NCBI GenBank assembly: GCA_002307905.1
Contig: DBUL01000204.1
Span: forward strand, 7,167-13,720
DNA: 6,554 nt
Origin: Rhizobiaceae bacterium UBA1291
GTDB lineage: Bacteria > Pseudomonadota > Alphaproteobacteria > Rhizobiales > Rhizobiaceae
Direction of reading: 5' to 3'
The notes below the pieces were generated by a model. It ran no database searches, had not been told where the DNA came from, and worked only from the letters and a program-made list of their open reading frames with translations. Both the position numbers and the translations under genes were made by a program. Position 1 is the first letter of the stretch, and each line of letters begins with the position of its first letter. This document shows positions 1 to 5,785 of this stretch, piece by piece.

Positions 1-1010
1 CAGCAGCGGCCCTCTCCACGATGCAGATCATCGACGGCACGAACCGGCTGCTGCGCGCGCCGGTCGTCGCCTTTCGCAGCGCGGAGATTGGACTGGACGC
101 CTTCGGCTACAACATGCCCAACAGCGCCCTGCTAAAGGTTCTAGCCGACGCCGTCGCCGCCGCCGAGCCCAACATCACGCTCTTCGCCGTCGCCGCCAAA
201 GACATCGCCGTTGGCCCGGATAAGGTGGTGGTTACGCTTGAGGGGGGCGAGAGCCTGGAAGCCGCTTTCGTCGTCGGCGCGGATGGGCGCAGGTCGCTGG
301 TTCGGGAAAGCGCCGGTATCGGCGTCAAGACCTGGTCCTATCCCCAGACGGCGGTCGTCTTGAACTTCGCCCATAGCGTTCCGCACCGGAACACCTCGAC
401 CGAATTCCATGGCGAAAGCGGACCTTTCACCCAGGTTCCGCTTCCCGGTCAGCGCTCCAGTCTCGTCTGGGTCGTCGATCCGAAAAAGGCCGACCGACTG
501 CTTTCGCTGACGAAAGAAGAGTTGTCGCTGGCGGTCGAGTGCCGGATGCAATCCATGCTGGGCAAGGTTTCGGTCGAAGACGGGGTGCAAGCCTGGCCGC
601 TGTCCGGGATGACTGCCAATCGCTACGGCAAGGGTCGCGCGGCCTTCATCGGCGAGGCCGGCCATGCCTTCCCGCCGATCGGCGCACAGGGTCTGAACCT
701 GAGCCTGCGCGACATCGCAGCGCTCGAGGAAATCCTGTGCGACCGGAGCGGCCAGCCGATCCCCGCTGAGGCAGGAGATCGCTTCGACCGCAAGCGCCGC
801 GTCGACGTGATCAGCCGCACGGCGAGCGTCGACCTGCTCAATCGCTCGCTGCTGTCGGGCCTCCTGCCGGTGCAGATACTGCGGGCGGCGGGCCTGCAGG
901 TGCTCTCCAGTGTCGCGCCGCTTCGCCATCTGGTGATGCAGGAAGGTGTTGCGCCCGGGCGGGCGCTGACTTCGTTCCCGGATTTCCTACGGGAAAAGAT
1001 CCGGCGGTAG
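1..1010 (+). CDS. UbiH/UbiF/COQ6-family FAD-dependent hydroxylase, 5'-truncated by window edge
   Basis: Flavoprotein monooxygenase of the family that adds hydroxyl groups to the aromatic ring of ubiquinone precursors, using FAD, NAD(P)H and O2 at the inner face of the cytoplasmic membrane. The frame is open from base 3, before the ATG at 21 (codons reading AAALST), and that stretch matches the interior of family members. The N-terminal Rossmann GxGxxG segment, roughly 70 residues, is therefore outside the window and the ATG at 21 is not the start. Counted from that Met, the DG motif (VVGADGRRSLVRE) is at 84-95 and the second FAD-binding motif, GEAGHAFPPIGAQGLNL, at 211-227, followed by an Arg-Asp pair at 230-231. 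The usual GD is GE here, which I recall as common in alphaproteobacterial members. The ring position hydroxylated (UbiH, UbiF, UbiI or the broad UbiL type) cannot be told from sequence alone. It ends with TAG at 1008-1010, overlapping the convergent AEC gene. Confidence 0.9.
   Translation, partial: AAALSTMQIIDGTNRLLRAPVVAFRSAEIGLDAFGYNMPNSALLKVLADAVAAAEPNITLFAVAAKDIAVGPDKVVVTLEGGESLEAAFVVGADGRRSLVRESAGIGVKTWSYPQTAVVLNFAHSVPHRNTSTEFHGESGPFTQVPLPGQRSSLVWVVDPKKADRLLSLTKEELSLAVECRMQSMLGKVSVEDGVQAWPLSGMTANRYGKGRAAFIGEAGHAFPPIGAQGLNLSLRDIAALEEILCDRSGQPIPAEAGDRFDRKRRVDVISRTASVDLLNRSLLSGLLPVQILRAAGLQVLSSVAPLRHLVMQEGVAPGRALTSFPDFLREKIRR
978..1004. terminator. Candidate bidirectional hairpin at the convergent gene ends
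   Basis: CCGGAT at 978-983 is the inverse complement of ATCCGG at 999-1004. Inside it TTCC (984-987) pairs with GGAA (992-995) around a TACG loop, leaving a three-base bulge (996-998). A competing stem, TTCCCG (975-980) with CGGGAA (990-995), is also possible. The structure lies over the stop codons of both the hydroxylase and the AEC gene, where transcription from each side should end. No T-run follows on either strand, so a classical intrinsic terminator is not supported. The pairing is seen in the sequence; the terminator role is inferred. Confidence 0.3.
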
Positions 1011-1949
1011 GATGCCGTTGGTGATGGCGTAGAGCAGGCCTGAGACAGACAGCACCGACAGCACCGTGGTGATCAGGATGGTGGCCGAGGCGCGCTCCTG
1101 CCAGACGCCGTATTGCTGGCCGATGACGAACACATTGGTCGCCGTCGGCAGCGAGGCGAGCAGCACGGCGGTGAAGATCCACAGCGGATCGAAATTGCCG
1201 ACCAGCCCGAGCACGACATAGACCAGCAGCGGATGAAGCAGCAGCTTGATTGGCACGATATAGCCGATCTCGGCGGGAATGCGCTTCAGCGGTCGAAGCG
1301 CGAGCGTCACGCCCATGGCAAACAGCGCGCAAGGAGCCGCCGCCTGGGCGAGATAGTCGATCAGCCGTTGCAGGGCGAGCGGCGGTTCGAATTGCAGGCC
1401 AGCGGCCAAAAAGCCGATCGCGGTCGCGATTATGAACGGATGATAGGCGATCTTCTTCACGACATCGAGCGCCACGCGGGAACGCGGCCTGTCGTCACCG
1501 CCGGCCAACGCCATCAACGCCGGCGCGGCGATGAAATGGGCGGCATTCTCGAAGCAGAAGACCAGCGCCACCGGGACCGCCGCGGCTTCCCCGAAAGCGA
1601 GAAGCGCAAGGCCAGGCCCCATATATCCGATATTGCCATAGGCGCCGGCCAGCGCCTGGATCGTGCAGTCTGGAATCGAATTGCCACGGACGAAACGGCC
1701 GATCAGGAAGACAAGAACAAAGATCGTATAGGTGGCGGCGAGCGACGCGGCGATGAAGTCGATCCGGGTCAGTTCCTCGATCGGCGTGCGCGACACCAGC
1801 TTGAAGAACAGCGAAGGGAGCGCGATGTAGATGACGAAGAAGTTGAGCCATCCGAGCGCTTCCGCCGGCTGCCGGGTAATTCGGCCGGAAACATAGCCGA
1901 TCAGGATCAGCCCGAAGAACGGCAGCACCAGTGCGATAATGTCTCCCAA
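987..1949 (-). CDS. AEC (auxin efflux carrier) family transporter, TTG start
   Basis: Secondary carrier of the AEC family, an inner-membrane protein whose bacterial members are thought to export organic anions; the substrate here is unknown. The 320-residue product fits the family length and reads as ten hydrophobic segments, near residues 4-22, 34-52, 65-87, 98-120, 124-147, 168-186, 199-217, 229-250, 256-279 and 288-312. Family motifs are GAYGNIGYMGPGL at 102-114 and PTATNVFVIGQQYG at 268-281, the latter matching the conserved ATN-containing helix. The start is TTG (1947-1949): there is no in-frame ATG or GTG just upstream, GAGGAG sits 7 nt before it, and the resulting MGDIIALVLPFFG is a typical AEC N-terminus. 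It lies 54 bp downstream of ccdA on the same strand, so co-transcription is likely. Its last 24 bp overlap the hydroxylase tail to tail. Confidence 0.9.
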   Translation of the reverse strand: MGDIIALVLPFFGLILIGYVSGRITRQPAEALGWLNFFVIYIALPSLFFKLVSRTPIEELTRIDFIAASLAATYTIFVLVFLIGRFVRGNSIPDCTIQALAGAYGNIGYMGPGLALLAFGEAAAVPVALVFCFENAAHFIAAPALMALAGGDDRPRSRVALDVVKKIAYHPFIIATAIGFLAAGLQFEPPLALQRLIDYLAQAAAPCALFAMGVTLALRPLKRIPAEIGYIVPIKLLLHPLLVYVVLGLVGNFDPLWIFTAVLLASLPTATNVFVIGQQYGVWQERASATILITTVLSVLSVSGLLYAITNGILPPDLFP

Positions 1950-1956
1950 GCCGCCA

Positions 1957-1962
1957 CTCCTC
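1957..1962 (-). promoter_or_regulatory. Ribosome binding site fixing the TTG start of the AEC gene
   Basis: On the minus strand GAGGAG (1962 to 1957) precedes the TTG at 1949 with a 7-nt spacer. No other start codon in this frame has such a site, so it decides the start. Confidence 0.7.
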
Positions 1963-1967
1963 GCGCC

Positions 1968-1990
1968 AAAGGGCCGTTCGCATACGACCC
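1968..1990 (-). terminator. Hairpin with short T tract between ccdA and the AEC gene (attenuator-like)
   Basis: Read on the minus strand, GGGTCGT (1990-1984) pairs with ACGGCCC (1977-1971) over seven positions, one of them a G-T wobble, around a six-base loop. TTT (1970-1968) follows directly. It starts 13 nt after the ccdA stop codon and ends just before the AEC ribosome binding site. A stem with only three T residues would at most be a leaky terminator, lowering AEC expression relative to ccdA. The pairing is visible; the effect is inferred. Confidence 0.35.
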
Positions 1991-2003
1991 ATTGCCTTCG
2001 GCC

Positions 2004-2753
2004 TTAGCCGATTTGCGACAGGATTGGAAAGGTCTGCTGGAACCAAATCGCCATATCGGCGACGAAACCGAAGATGAAGGCAAGGCCGGTGAGCACCAGC
2101 AGCCCGCCCATGACCTTTTCCACGACGCCGAGATGCTTGCGGAAGCGCGTGAGGAACCGCATGAAGGCACCGGAGAATGCGGCGGCAATCCAGAAGGGAA
2201 CTGCGAGCCCGAGCGAATAGACGGCCAGCAGCATGGCCCCCTCACCGACCGTTTCACGCGCAGCGGCAACGCCGAGGATCGCGCCGAGCACCGGGCCGAT
2301 GCAGGGCGTCCAGCCGAAGGCGAAGGCAAGGCCCATGACATAGGCGCCCGACAACGTCGCCGGTTTGCCGCCGCCGGAAATGCGCATCTCGCGCGACAGG
2401 AGGCCGATTCGGAACACCCCGAGAAAATTCAGCCCCATGATGATGATGATCACACCGCCGATCTTGGCGAGAAGATCGAGGTGCTGGCGCAGAACCGTGC
2501 CGATGGTCGAGGCGCCGGCACCCAGCGCCACGAACACGGTGGCAAAGCCGAGTGTGAAGGCAAGCGCAGACAACATGACCGCGCGGCGCGCCTGACGGTC
2601 CTGCGCAGCGACCCCGCCGCCACGGAACTGCTCAACCGAAATCCCCGCCATGTAGCAGAGATAGGGCGGAACGAGCGGCAGGACGCAAGGCGAGAGAAAG
2701 GAAAGCGCCCCGGCGAAAAGCGCGCTGAGCAGCGAAATCTCGGCAATCGACAC
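2004..2753 (-). CDS. ccdA: CcdA, cytochrome c biogenesis / thiol-disulfide transmembrane protein
   Basis: Inner-membrane thiol-disulfide exchanger of the CcdA / DsbD-transmembrane-domain family. It passes electrons from cytoplasmic thioredoxin to periplasmic thiol proteins, such as those keeping apocytochrome c reduced for haem attachment. Two conserved cysteines are visible: SPC (Cys23, in FLSPCVLPLVPPY) and TPC (Cys151, in GWTPCIGPVLGAI), the redox pair of the family. Six hydrophobic segments lie near residues 7-31, 56-83, 95-114, 135-160, 171-197 and 209-235. With the GTG start at 2751-2753 the protein has 249 residues, normal for CcdA. The frame runs on to a GTG at 2886-2888, but the extra 45 residues are basic and non-hydrophobic and cross the promoter region; GGAG 8 nt before the chosen GTG decides the matter. 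No other ccm gene is in the window. It probably heads an operon with the AEC gene. Confidence 0.92.
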   Translation of the reverse strand: MSIAEISLLSALFAGALSFLSPCVLPLVPPYLCYMAGISVEQFRGGGVAAQDRQARRAVMLSALAFTLGFATVFVALGAGASTIGTVLRQHLDLLAKIGGVIIIIMGLNFLGVFRIGLLSREMRISGGGKPATLSGAYVMGLAFAFGWTPCIGPVLGAILGVAAARETVGEGAMLLAVYSLGLAVPFWIAAAFSGAFMRFLTRFRKHLGVVEKVMGGLLVLTGLAFIFGFVADMAIWFQQTFPILSQIG

Positions 2754-2761
2754 GAAGGGAA

Positions 2762-2765
2762 CTCC
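2762..2765 (-). promoter_or_regulatory. Ribosome binding site fixing the GTG start of ccdA
   Basis: On the minus strand GGAG (2765-2762) precedes the GTG at 2753 with an 8-nt spacer. An ATG at 2767 overlaps this site but is in a different frame and leads to a protein without CcdA character. Confidence 0.65.
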
Positions 2766-2786
2766 ATTTGCGGCCTTGTGGCGCCT

Positions 2787-2815
2787 TCCTAGCGCTCTCC
2801 CCCCTCGGTTGCCAA
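2787..2815 (-). promoter_or_regulatory. Weak candidate promoter for ccdA
   Basis: On the minus strand TTGGCA (2815-2810, five of six matches to TTGACA) is followed after 17 nt by CTAGGA (2792-2787), only about half matching the alphaproteobacterial CTATAT. Transcription would begin near 2780, giving a leader of roughly 27 nt that includes the ccdA ribosome binding site. The poor -10 keeps confidence low. Apart from this and the tRNA promoter, nothing else is evident in the 190-bp gap 2754-2943. Confidence 0.3.
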
Positions 2816-2876
2816 TCACCTTTCCGTTCGCTGCGACAATTGAGCCGACCCTTGCGCGTGGTCGCGAAAAATTTCG

Positions 2877-2906
2877 GTTGACCCGCAAAGGGCACCTGCC
2901 TATGTA
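2877..2906 (+). promoter_or_regulatory. Housekeeping sigma-factor promoter for tRNA-Lys
   Basis: TTGACC at 2878-2883 (TTGAC from 2878) is followed at 17-bp spacing by TATGTA at 2901-2906. In the alphaproteobacterial register, GTTGAC and CTATGT are one mismatch each from CTTGAC and CTATAT. An A/T run, AAAAATTT at 2867-2874, lies just upstream of the -35 where an UP element would be, as is usual for stable-RNA promoters. Transcription should begin near 2913, about 31 nt ahead of the tRNA. Confidence 0.7.
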
Positions 2907-2920
2907 ACCCTCACTTCCAC

Positions 2921-2937
2921 GGGGACGTCTTGTCCCC
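2921..2937 (+). other. Perfect hairpin in the tRNA-Lys 5' leader
   Basis: GGGGAC (2921-2926) and GTCCCC (2932-2937) form a perfect six-base stem with loop GTCTT. It falls between the predicted transcription start and the tRNA 5' end, six bases before the acceptor stem. No T-run follows. It may help present the precursor to RNase P or shield the 5' end; that role is inferred. Confidence 0.5.
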
Positions 2938-2943
2938 CATTGG

Positions 2944-3019
2944 GAGAGCGTAGCTCAGCCGGTAGAGCAACTGACTTTTAATCAGTAGGTCCAGGGTTCG
3001 AACCCCTGCGCTCTCACCA
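2944..3019 (+). tRNA. tRNA-Lys (anticodon UUU)
   Basis: A complete 76-nt cloverleaf can be folded by hand. The acceptor stem is GAGAGCG (2944-2950) with CGCTCTC (3009-3015), and the discriminator is A3016. The D stem is GCTC/GAGC (2953-2956, 2965-2968). The anticodon stem is ACTGA/TCAGT (2970-2974, 2982-2986) around loop CTTTTAA, with anticodon TTT at 2977-2979 reading AAA and AAG. The variable loop is 2987-2991. The T stem is CAGGG/CCCTG (2992-2996, 3004-3008) with loop TTCGAAC. CCA is encoded at 3017-3019. All stems are fully paired, so the gene looks functional. No terminator hairpin with a T-run is seen after it; the opposing PLD gene ends only 10 bp downstream. Confidence 0.98.
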
Positions 3020-3029
3020 CCATTCTCCC

Positions 3030-4577
3030 TCACAACTGCGATTCGACCGGCAAGAATCCGATCAATGTCGCGACGAACCTGCGCCAATAGCTTGCCCCCG
3101 GCTCGTTGTATTCCGGCGCAACACCCGCTTCACCTTTCCAGGTGAGCGTGCCGTCTTCCAGGACAAGGCGATAGCTGTGACTCGGCCCGATATGGGTGGC
3201 GAATTCGCGGCGCACCTCGGCGGTCAATTGCGGGTCGCTGAACAGCACCCCCATTTCCGTGTTGAGCGAAATCGACCGCGGATCGAAGTTGAACGAACCA
3301 ATGAAGCCGGTCCGGTCATCGACGGTAAAGGCCTTGGTATGGAGGCTTGCATTGCTCGACCCGAACAACGAAATGCGGCCCGGCGCGCCCTCCGCCCTGA
3401 GCTCGAACAGACCGACGCCACTATCCAGCAGGCTCTTCCTGTAGGGTGCATAGGCGCCGTGTACGGCGGCGACGTCTGTCGCGGCGAGCGAATTGGTGAG
3501 CACAGACACTTGCACCCCGCGCGCGACCAGACGGCGGAGCATGGAGACCCCTTCGTCCCCGGGGATGAAATAGGGCGAGGTGATCTCCACATTCCCGGTC
3601 GCCGAGTTGATGGCCGGATCGATCGTCTGATTGAGCCAGCTCTGCTGCCCGACATCGAAAACCTTTTCAGGCGGGTCTGAAACCACGTCCACATCCGGTG
3701 TCCAGTGGAACGGTGGCTCAGCGGCCCGTGCCGCGGCTGCGCCCGCGAGACTGTCAAGGCGCGAGAGGTAAAGCTGCGCCGGCTCGCTCGCGACCATGTC
3801 CTCTAGCCTCGTCCGCAGCTTGGCAAGGCTGCGGTGTTCCGGGTCCGACAGGCTGCGGATCGGCAGCACCACCGGGCTGTTCCAGAAGCGATCGAAGATC
3901 GCCGCCGTCTCGTCAACCGCTGGCCCCACCATGGCAACGTCGAGATCGCGGAAATTGGCGGTGTCGGAGGCGCCGAAATAGGCGTCGCCGACATTGCGCC
4001 CGCCGACGATCGCCACCCGGCCATCGCCGATGAAGGCCTTGTTGTGCATGCGGCGCGTAACCGTCACAGCCCGGAGAATCATTTCCAGGCCCCGCCTCAA
4101 TGCACTGTCACGGCTCATGGCCGGGTTGAACAACCTGATCTCGATGTTTGGGTGGCTGTCATAGGCCGAATAGACGTCGTCCCCGTCCCGCGAGTTGATG
4201 TCGTCCAGCAGCAGGCGCACCCGGACACCGCGATCGGCCGCAGCCAGGATCTCCCGGCCGAGCAACGCCCCGGTCAGGTCGTCGCGCCAATAGTAGTATT
4301 GAAGATCGAGGCTGCGGCCGGTGGCGCGCGCGACATGGGCCCTGACGGCGAAGGCCTCGATATTGTCGGAGACGAGCCTGAGGCCAGACATGTCGGGATG
4401 TTCAGCCGTCTGCGCTGCGACGGCGCGGTCGAGATCAGTCACATTCTCCGCAACGGGCAGCGCCTGAGAGGGCGCCCCCCTCGCCTGCACGGCAAACCGT
4501 CCGTAGACATAGACGGTGACCCAGGACGCCAGGGCAAACATGACCAAGCCGATCAGGACAAATTTCGCGACGCGCAA
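3030..4577 (-). CDS. Membrane-anchored phospholipase D superfamily protein, ClsC-like cardiolipin synthase
   Basis: PLD-superfamily enzyme, expected to act on phospholipid headgroups at the inner membrane, most likely as a cardiolipin synthase of the ClsC type. From the TTG start (515 residues), a single hydrophobic segment at about 6-25 forms an N-terminal anchor or uncleaved signal. Two complete HxKx4D motifs are present: HNKAFIGD (His178, Lys180, Asp185) followed by GGRNVGDAYF, and HTKAFTVD (His413, Lys415, Asp420) followed by GSFNFDPRS. The GGRNxGDxYF stretch and QYYYWRDDLTG before it resemble ClsC as I recall it. The start is uncertain: GTG at 4619 gives 14 more residues but has no ribosome binding site, while TTG at 4575-4577 follows GGAGGT at 5 nt and puts the hydrophobic segment right after MRVAK. 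It lies downstream of the ABC permease on the same strand. Substrate and product are inferred; another PLD-type activity is possible. Confidence 0.88.
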   Translation of the reverse strand: MRVAKFVLIGLVMFALASWVTVYVYGRFAVQARGAPSQALPVAENVTDLDRAVAAQTAEHPDMSGLRLVSDNIEAFAVRAHVARATGRSLDLQYYYWRDDLTGALLGREILAAADRGVRVRLLLDDINSRDGDDVYSAYDSHPNIEIRLFNPAMSRDSALRRGLEMILRAVTVTRRMHNKAFIGDGRVAIVGGRNVGDAYFGASDTANFRDLDVAMVGPAVDETAAIFDRFWNSPVVLPIRSLSDPEHRSLAKLRTRLEDMVASEPAQLYLSRLDSLAGAAAARAAEPPFHWTPDVDVVSDPPEKVFDVGQQSWLNQTIDPAINSATGNVEITSPYFIPGDEGVSMLRRLVARGVQVSVLTNSLAATDVAAVHGAYAPYRKSLLDSGVGLFELRAEGAPGRISLFGSSNASLHTKAFTVDDRTGFIGSFNFDPRSISLNTEMGVLFSDPQLTAEVRREFATHIGPSHSYRLVLEDGTLTWKGEAGVAPEYNEPGASYWRRFVATLIGFLPVESQL

Positions 4578-4582
4578 GCTCG

Positions 4583-4588
4583 ACCTCC
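4583..4588 (-). promoter_or_regulatory. Strong ribosome binding site supporting the TTG start of the PLD gene
   Basis: On the minus strand GGAGGT (4588-4583), a near-perfect anti-16S match, ends 5 nt before the TTG at 4577. Neither in-frame GTG upstream (at 4619 and 4598) has a comparable site. Confidence 0.6.
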
Positions 4589-4598
4589 GGCTCTTCAC

Positions 4599-4610
4599 TG
4601 CAGCGCTGCA
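4599..4610. repeat. 12-bp perfect palindrome upstream of the PLD gene
   Basis: TGCAGCGCTGCA is fully self-complementary and lies 10 bp upstream of the PLD ribosome binding site, within the 89-bp gap between the permease stop and the PLD start. Position and symmetry would suit an operator or a small RNA stem; only one copy is seen and no known regulator consensus is recognised. If translation began at GTG 4619 it would be coding sequence. Confidence 0.4.
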
Positions 4611-4666
4611 TGAACGCACAGCTTAAGGGAAGGGTTCGAAGCCGACCACAAATAAAACGTGGAGCG

Positions 4667-5785
4667 TCAGCGGCTGCCCCGCAGCGCAGCGGACGGCGCC
4701 GCCCGCGTTACCCGCCATGCGGGATAAAGTGCTGCCAGCGGACCGACCGCCATCACCCAGAACATGGCCTCGCTGACGATGCCGAGGCTGAGATAGGGCT
4801 CGAGCAGGCCTGCCGAAATCCGCAGCCAGGACACGAGGTGCATCGCTGCAACCCCGAGGCCGACGCCGATCACGCTGCCGATCAGGCACATCATCAATCC
4901 CTCGACCACCACGAGCAGGCGAATGCGGGCGGGCGTCCAGCCGATCGCGGCGAGAATGCCGAATTCCTGCACCCGTTCCGAAACCGACATCAGCAGCGTG
5001 TTTGCCACCAGAATCGACGAAGCAAGGATCATCACCAGCGACACCGCCGAGGTGATGGCGTCGACCGTCTTGACGAAGTCCATGTTTTCCGCGAACTCGG
5101 CGCTGTCGCTGACCTCGATCGTGGGCGAAACCTGCGCGAGCGCCGCTTTGGTCGCCGCAGCCTTCCCGGGGTCAACCGGGCGCGTCAGGCGGATCTGCAC
5201 CAGCGAAACGCTGGCCGGGCGGCCGAGCAATTCCTGCAGGCCGGAAAGCCGGGCCACCGCGACGTTCTGGTTGAAAACCGAATCCGGAACTGAAATGCCA
5301 GTAATCCGAAAGGGCTCGTACTGGATCAGAATCTCGTCGCCGACAGTCTTGCCGAGCGCTTCCGCAACGGTACGCCCAAGCACGACCTCGCGATCACTAA
5401 CCGGCGGGGCCCCCTCTGCGAGCACCAGCGAGGGCCACAGAAAGCTGCCGTCCGGCCAGCCCGTGACGAAGATATTCGCCTCGTCGTCAACTGCGGCGAT
5501 CGACAGTACGATACCGGCCGCCTCCTCGACCCCCGGCACAGCATCGAGCCTGGCGACGAGTTCCTGCGAAATCGAACTGCTGACGAGGCTGTAGGTGCCC
5601 CGCTGGCTGACGACATAGTCTCCGCCGACATCGCCGACGCCCTGCGCATAACTGTCCTGAAGGCCGCGCGTCAGACCGGTCAACGCGACGAAACTTCCCA
5701 CGGCCACTGCTATACCGAGCACGGTCAGCGTCGAGCGCAGCTTCTGGGACAAGAGATTGCGGGCGGGCAAGGTGAGCAAGTTCAT
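4667..5785 (-). CDS. ABC exporter permease, FtsX/MacB type
   Basis: Membrane subunit of a type VII (MacB/LolCE-like) ABC system, working with the adjacent ATPase. The 372 residues follow the family plan: a first transmembrane helix at about 18-38 after a basic amphipathic start (ARNLLSQKLRSTLTVLG), a periplasmic MacB_PCD-like domain at about 40-240, then an FtsX domain with helices near 244-268, 289-320 and 336-354. Between helices 2 and 3, SERVQEFGILAAIGWTPARI (269-288) is the coupling segment that contacts the ATPase, and the end (YPAWRVTRAAPSAALR) is the usual FtsX-family tail. ATG at 5783-5785 has GAGG 7 nt upstream and overlaps the ATPase stop as ATGA, implying translational coupling. 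The substrate is unknown; lipoproteins, peptides, lipids or small toxic molecules are all handled by relatives. No outer-membrane partner is visible. Confidence 0.92.
   Translation of the reverse strand: MNLLTLPARNLLSQKLRSTLTVLGIAVAVGSFVALTGLTRGLQDSYAQGVGDVGGDYVVSQRGTYSLVSSSISQELVARLDAVPGVEEAAGIVLSIAAVDDEANIFVTGWPDGSFLWPSLVLAEGAPPVSDREVVLGRTVAEALGKTVGDEILIQYEPFRITGISVPDSVFNQNVAVARLSGLQELLGRPASVSLVQIRLTRPVDPGKAAATKAALAQVSPTIEVSDSAEFAENMDFVKTVDAITSAVSLVMILASSILVANTLLMSVSERVQEFGILAAIGWTPARIRLLVVVEGLMMCLIGSVIGVGLGVAAMHLVSWLRISAGLLEPYLSLGIVSEAMFWVMAVGPLAALYPAWRVTRAAPSAALRGSR

Noticed and set aside
21..1010. ATG at 21 as the true start of the hydroxylase
   Set aside because: The frame is open to the window edge, the preceding residues fit the family interior, and the N-terminal FAD-binding segment would be missing.
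2436..2450. ATG trinucleotide repeat of nearly five units
   Set aside because: It encodes an Ile run in the third helix of CcdA; short and in frame, without sign of slippage damage.
1113..2792. A 559-codon plus-strand open frame antisense to the AEC and ccdA genes
   Set aside because: It is rich in Arg, Asp, Glu, Gln and His with no domain character, as expected for the complement of GC-rich membrane-protein genes; both genes beneath it are unmistakable.
2944..3030. Genomic-island insertion at tRNA-Lys
   Set aside because: No integrase, direct repeat of the tRNA 3' end, or change in base composition is visible on either side.
3040..3058. GATTC/GAATC inverted repeat just after the tRNA as a terminator
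   Set aside because: Only five pairs, a nine-base loop and no T-run; it lies in PLD coding sequence.
4632..4650. GGGTTCGAAGCC resembling a tRNA T-arm, possibly a tRNA remnant or attachment site
   Set aside because: The flanking stem bases do not pair properly, there is no acceptor or anticodon arm, and no integrase or second copy of the tRNA-Lys 3' end is present.
4650..4664. CCAC/GTGG pairing downstream of the permease as a terminator
   Set aside because: Only four good pairs around an A/T-rich loop, and no T-run after it.
3834..5293. Plus-strand open frames of 259 and 227 codons antisense to the PLD and permease genes
   Set aside because: Low-complexity Arg/His/Asp-rich translations that mirror real minus-strand genes with intact motifs.
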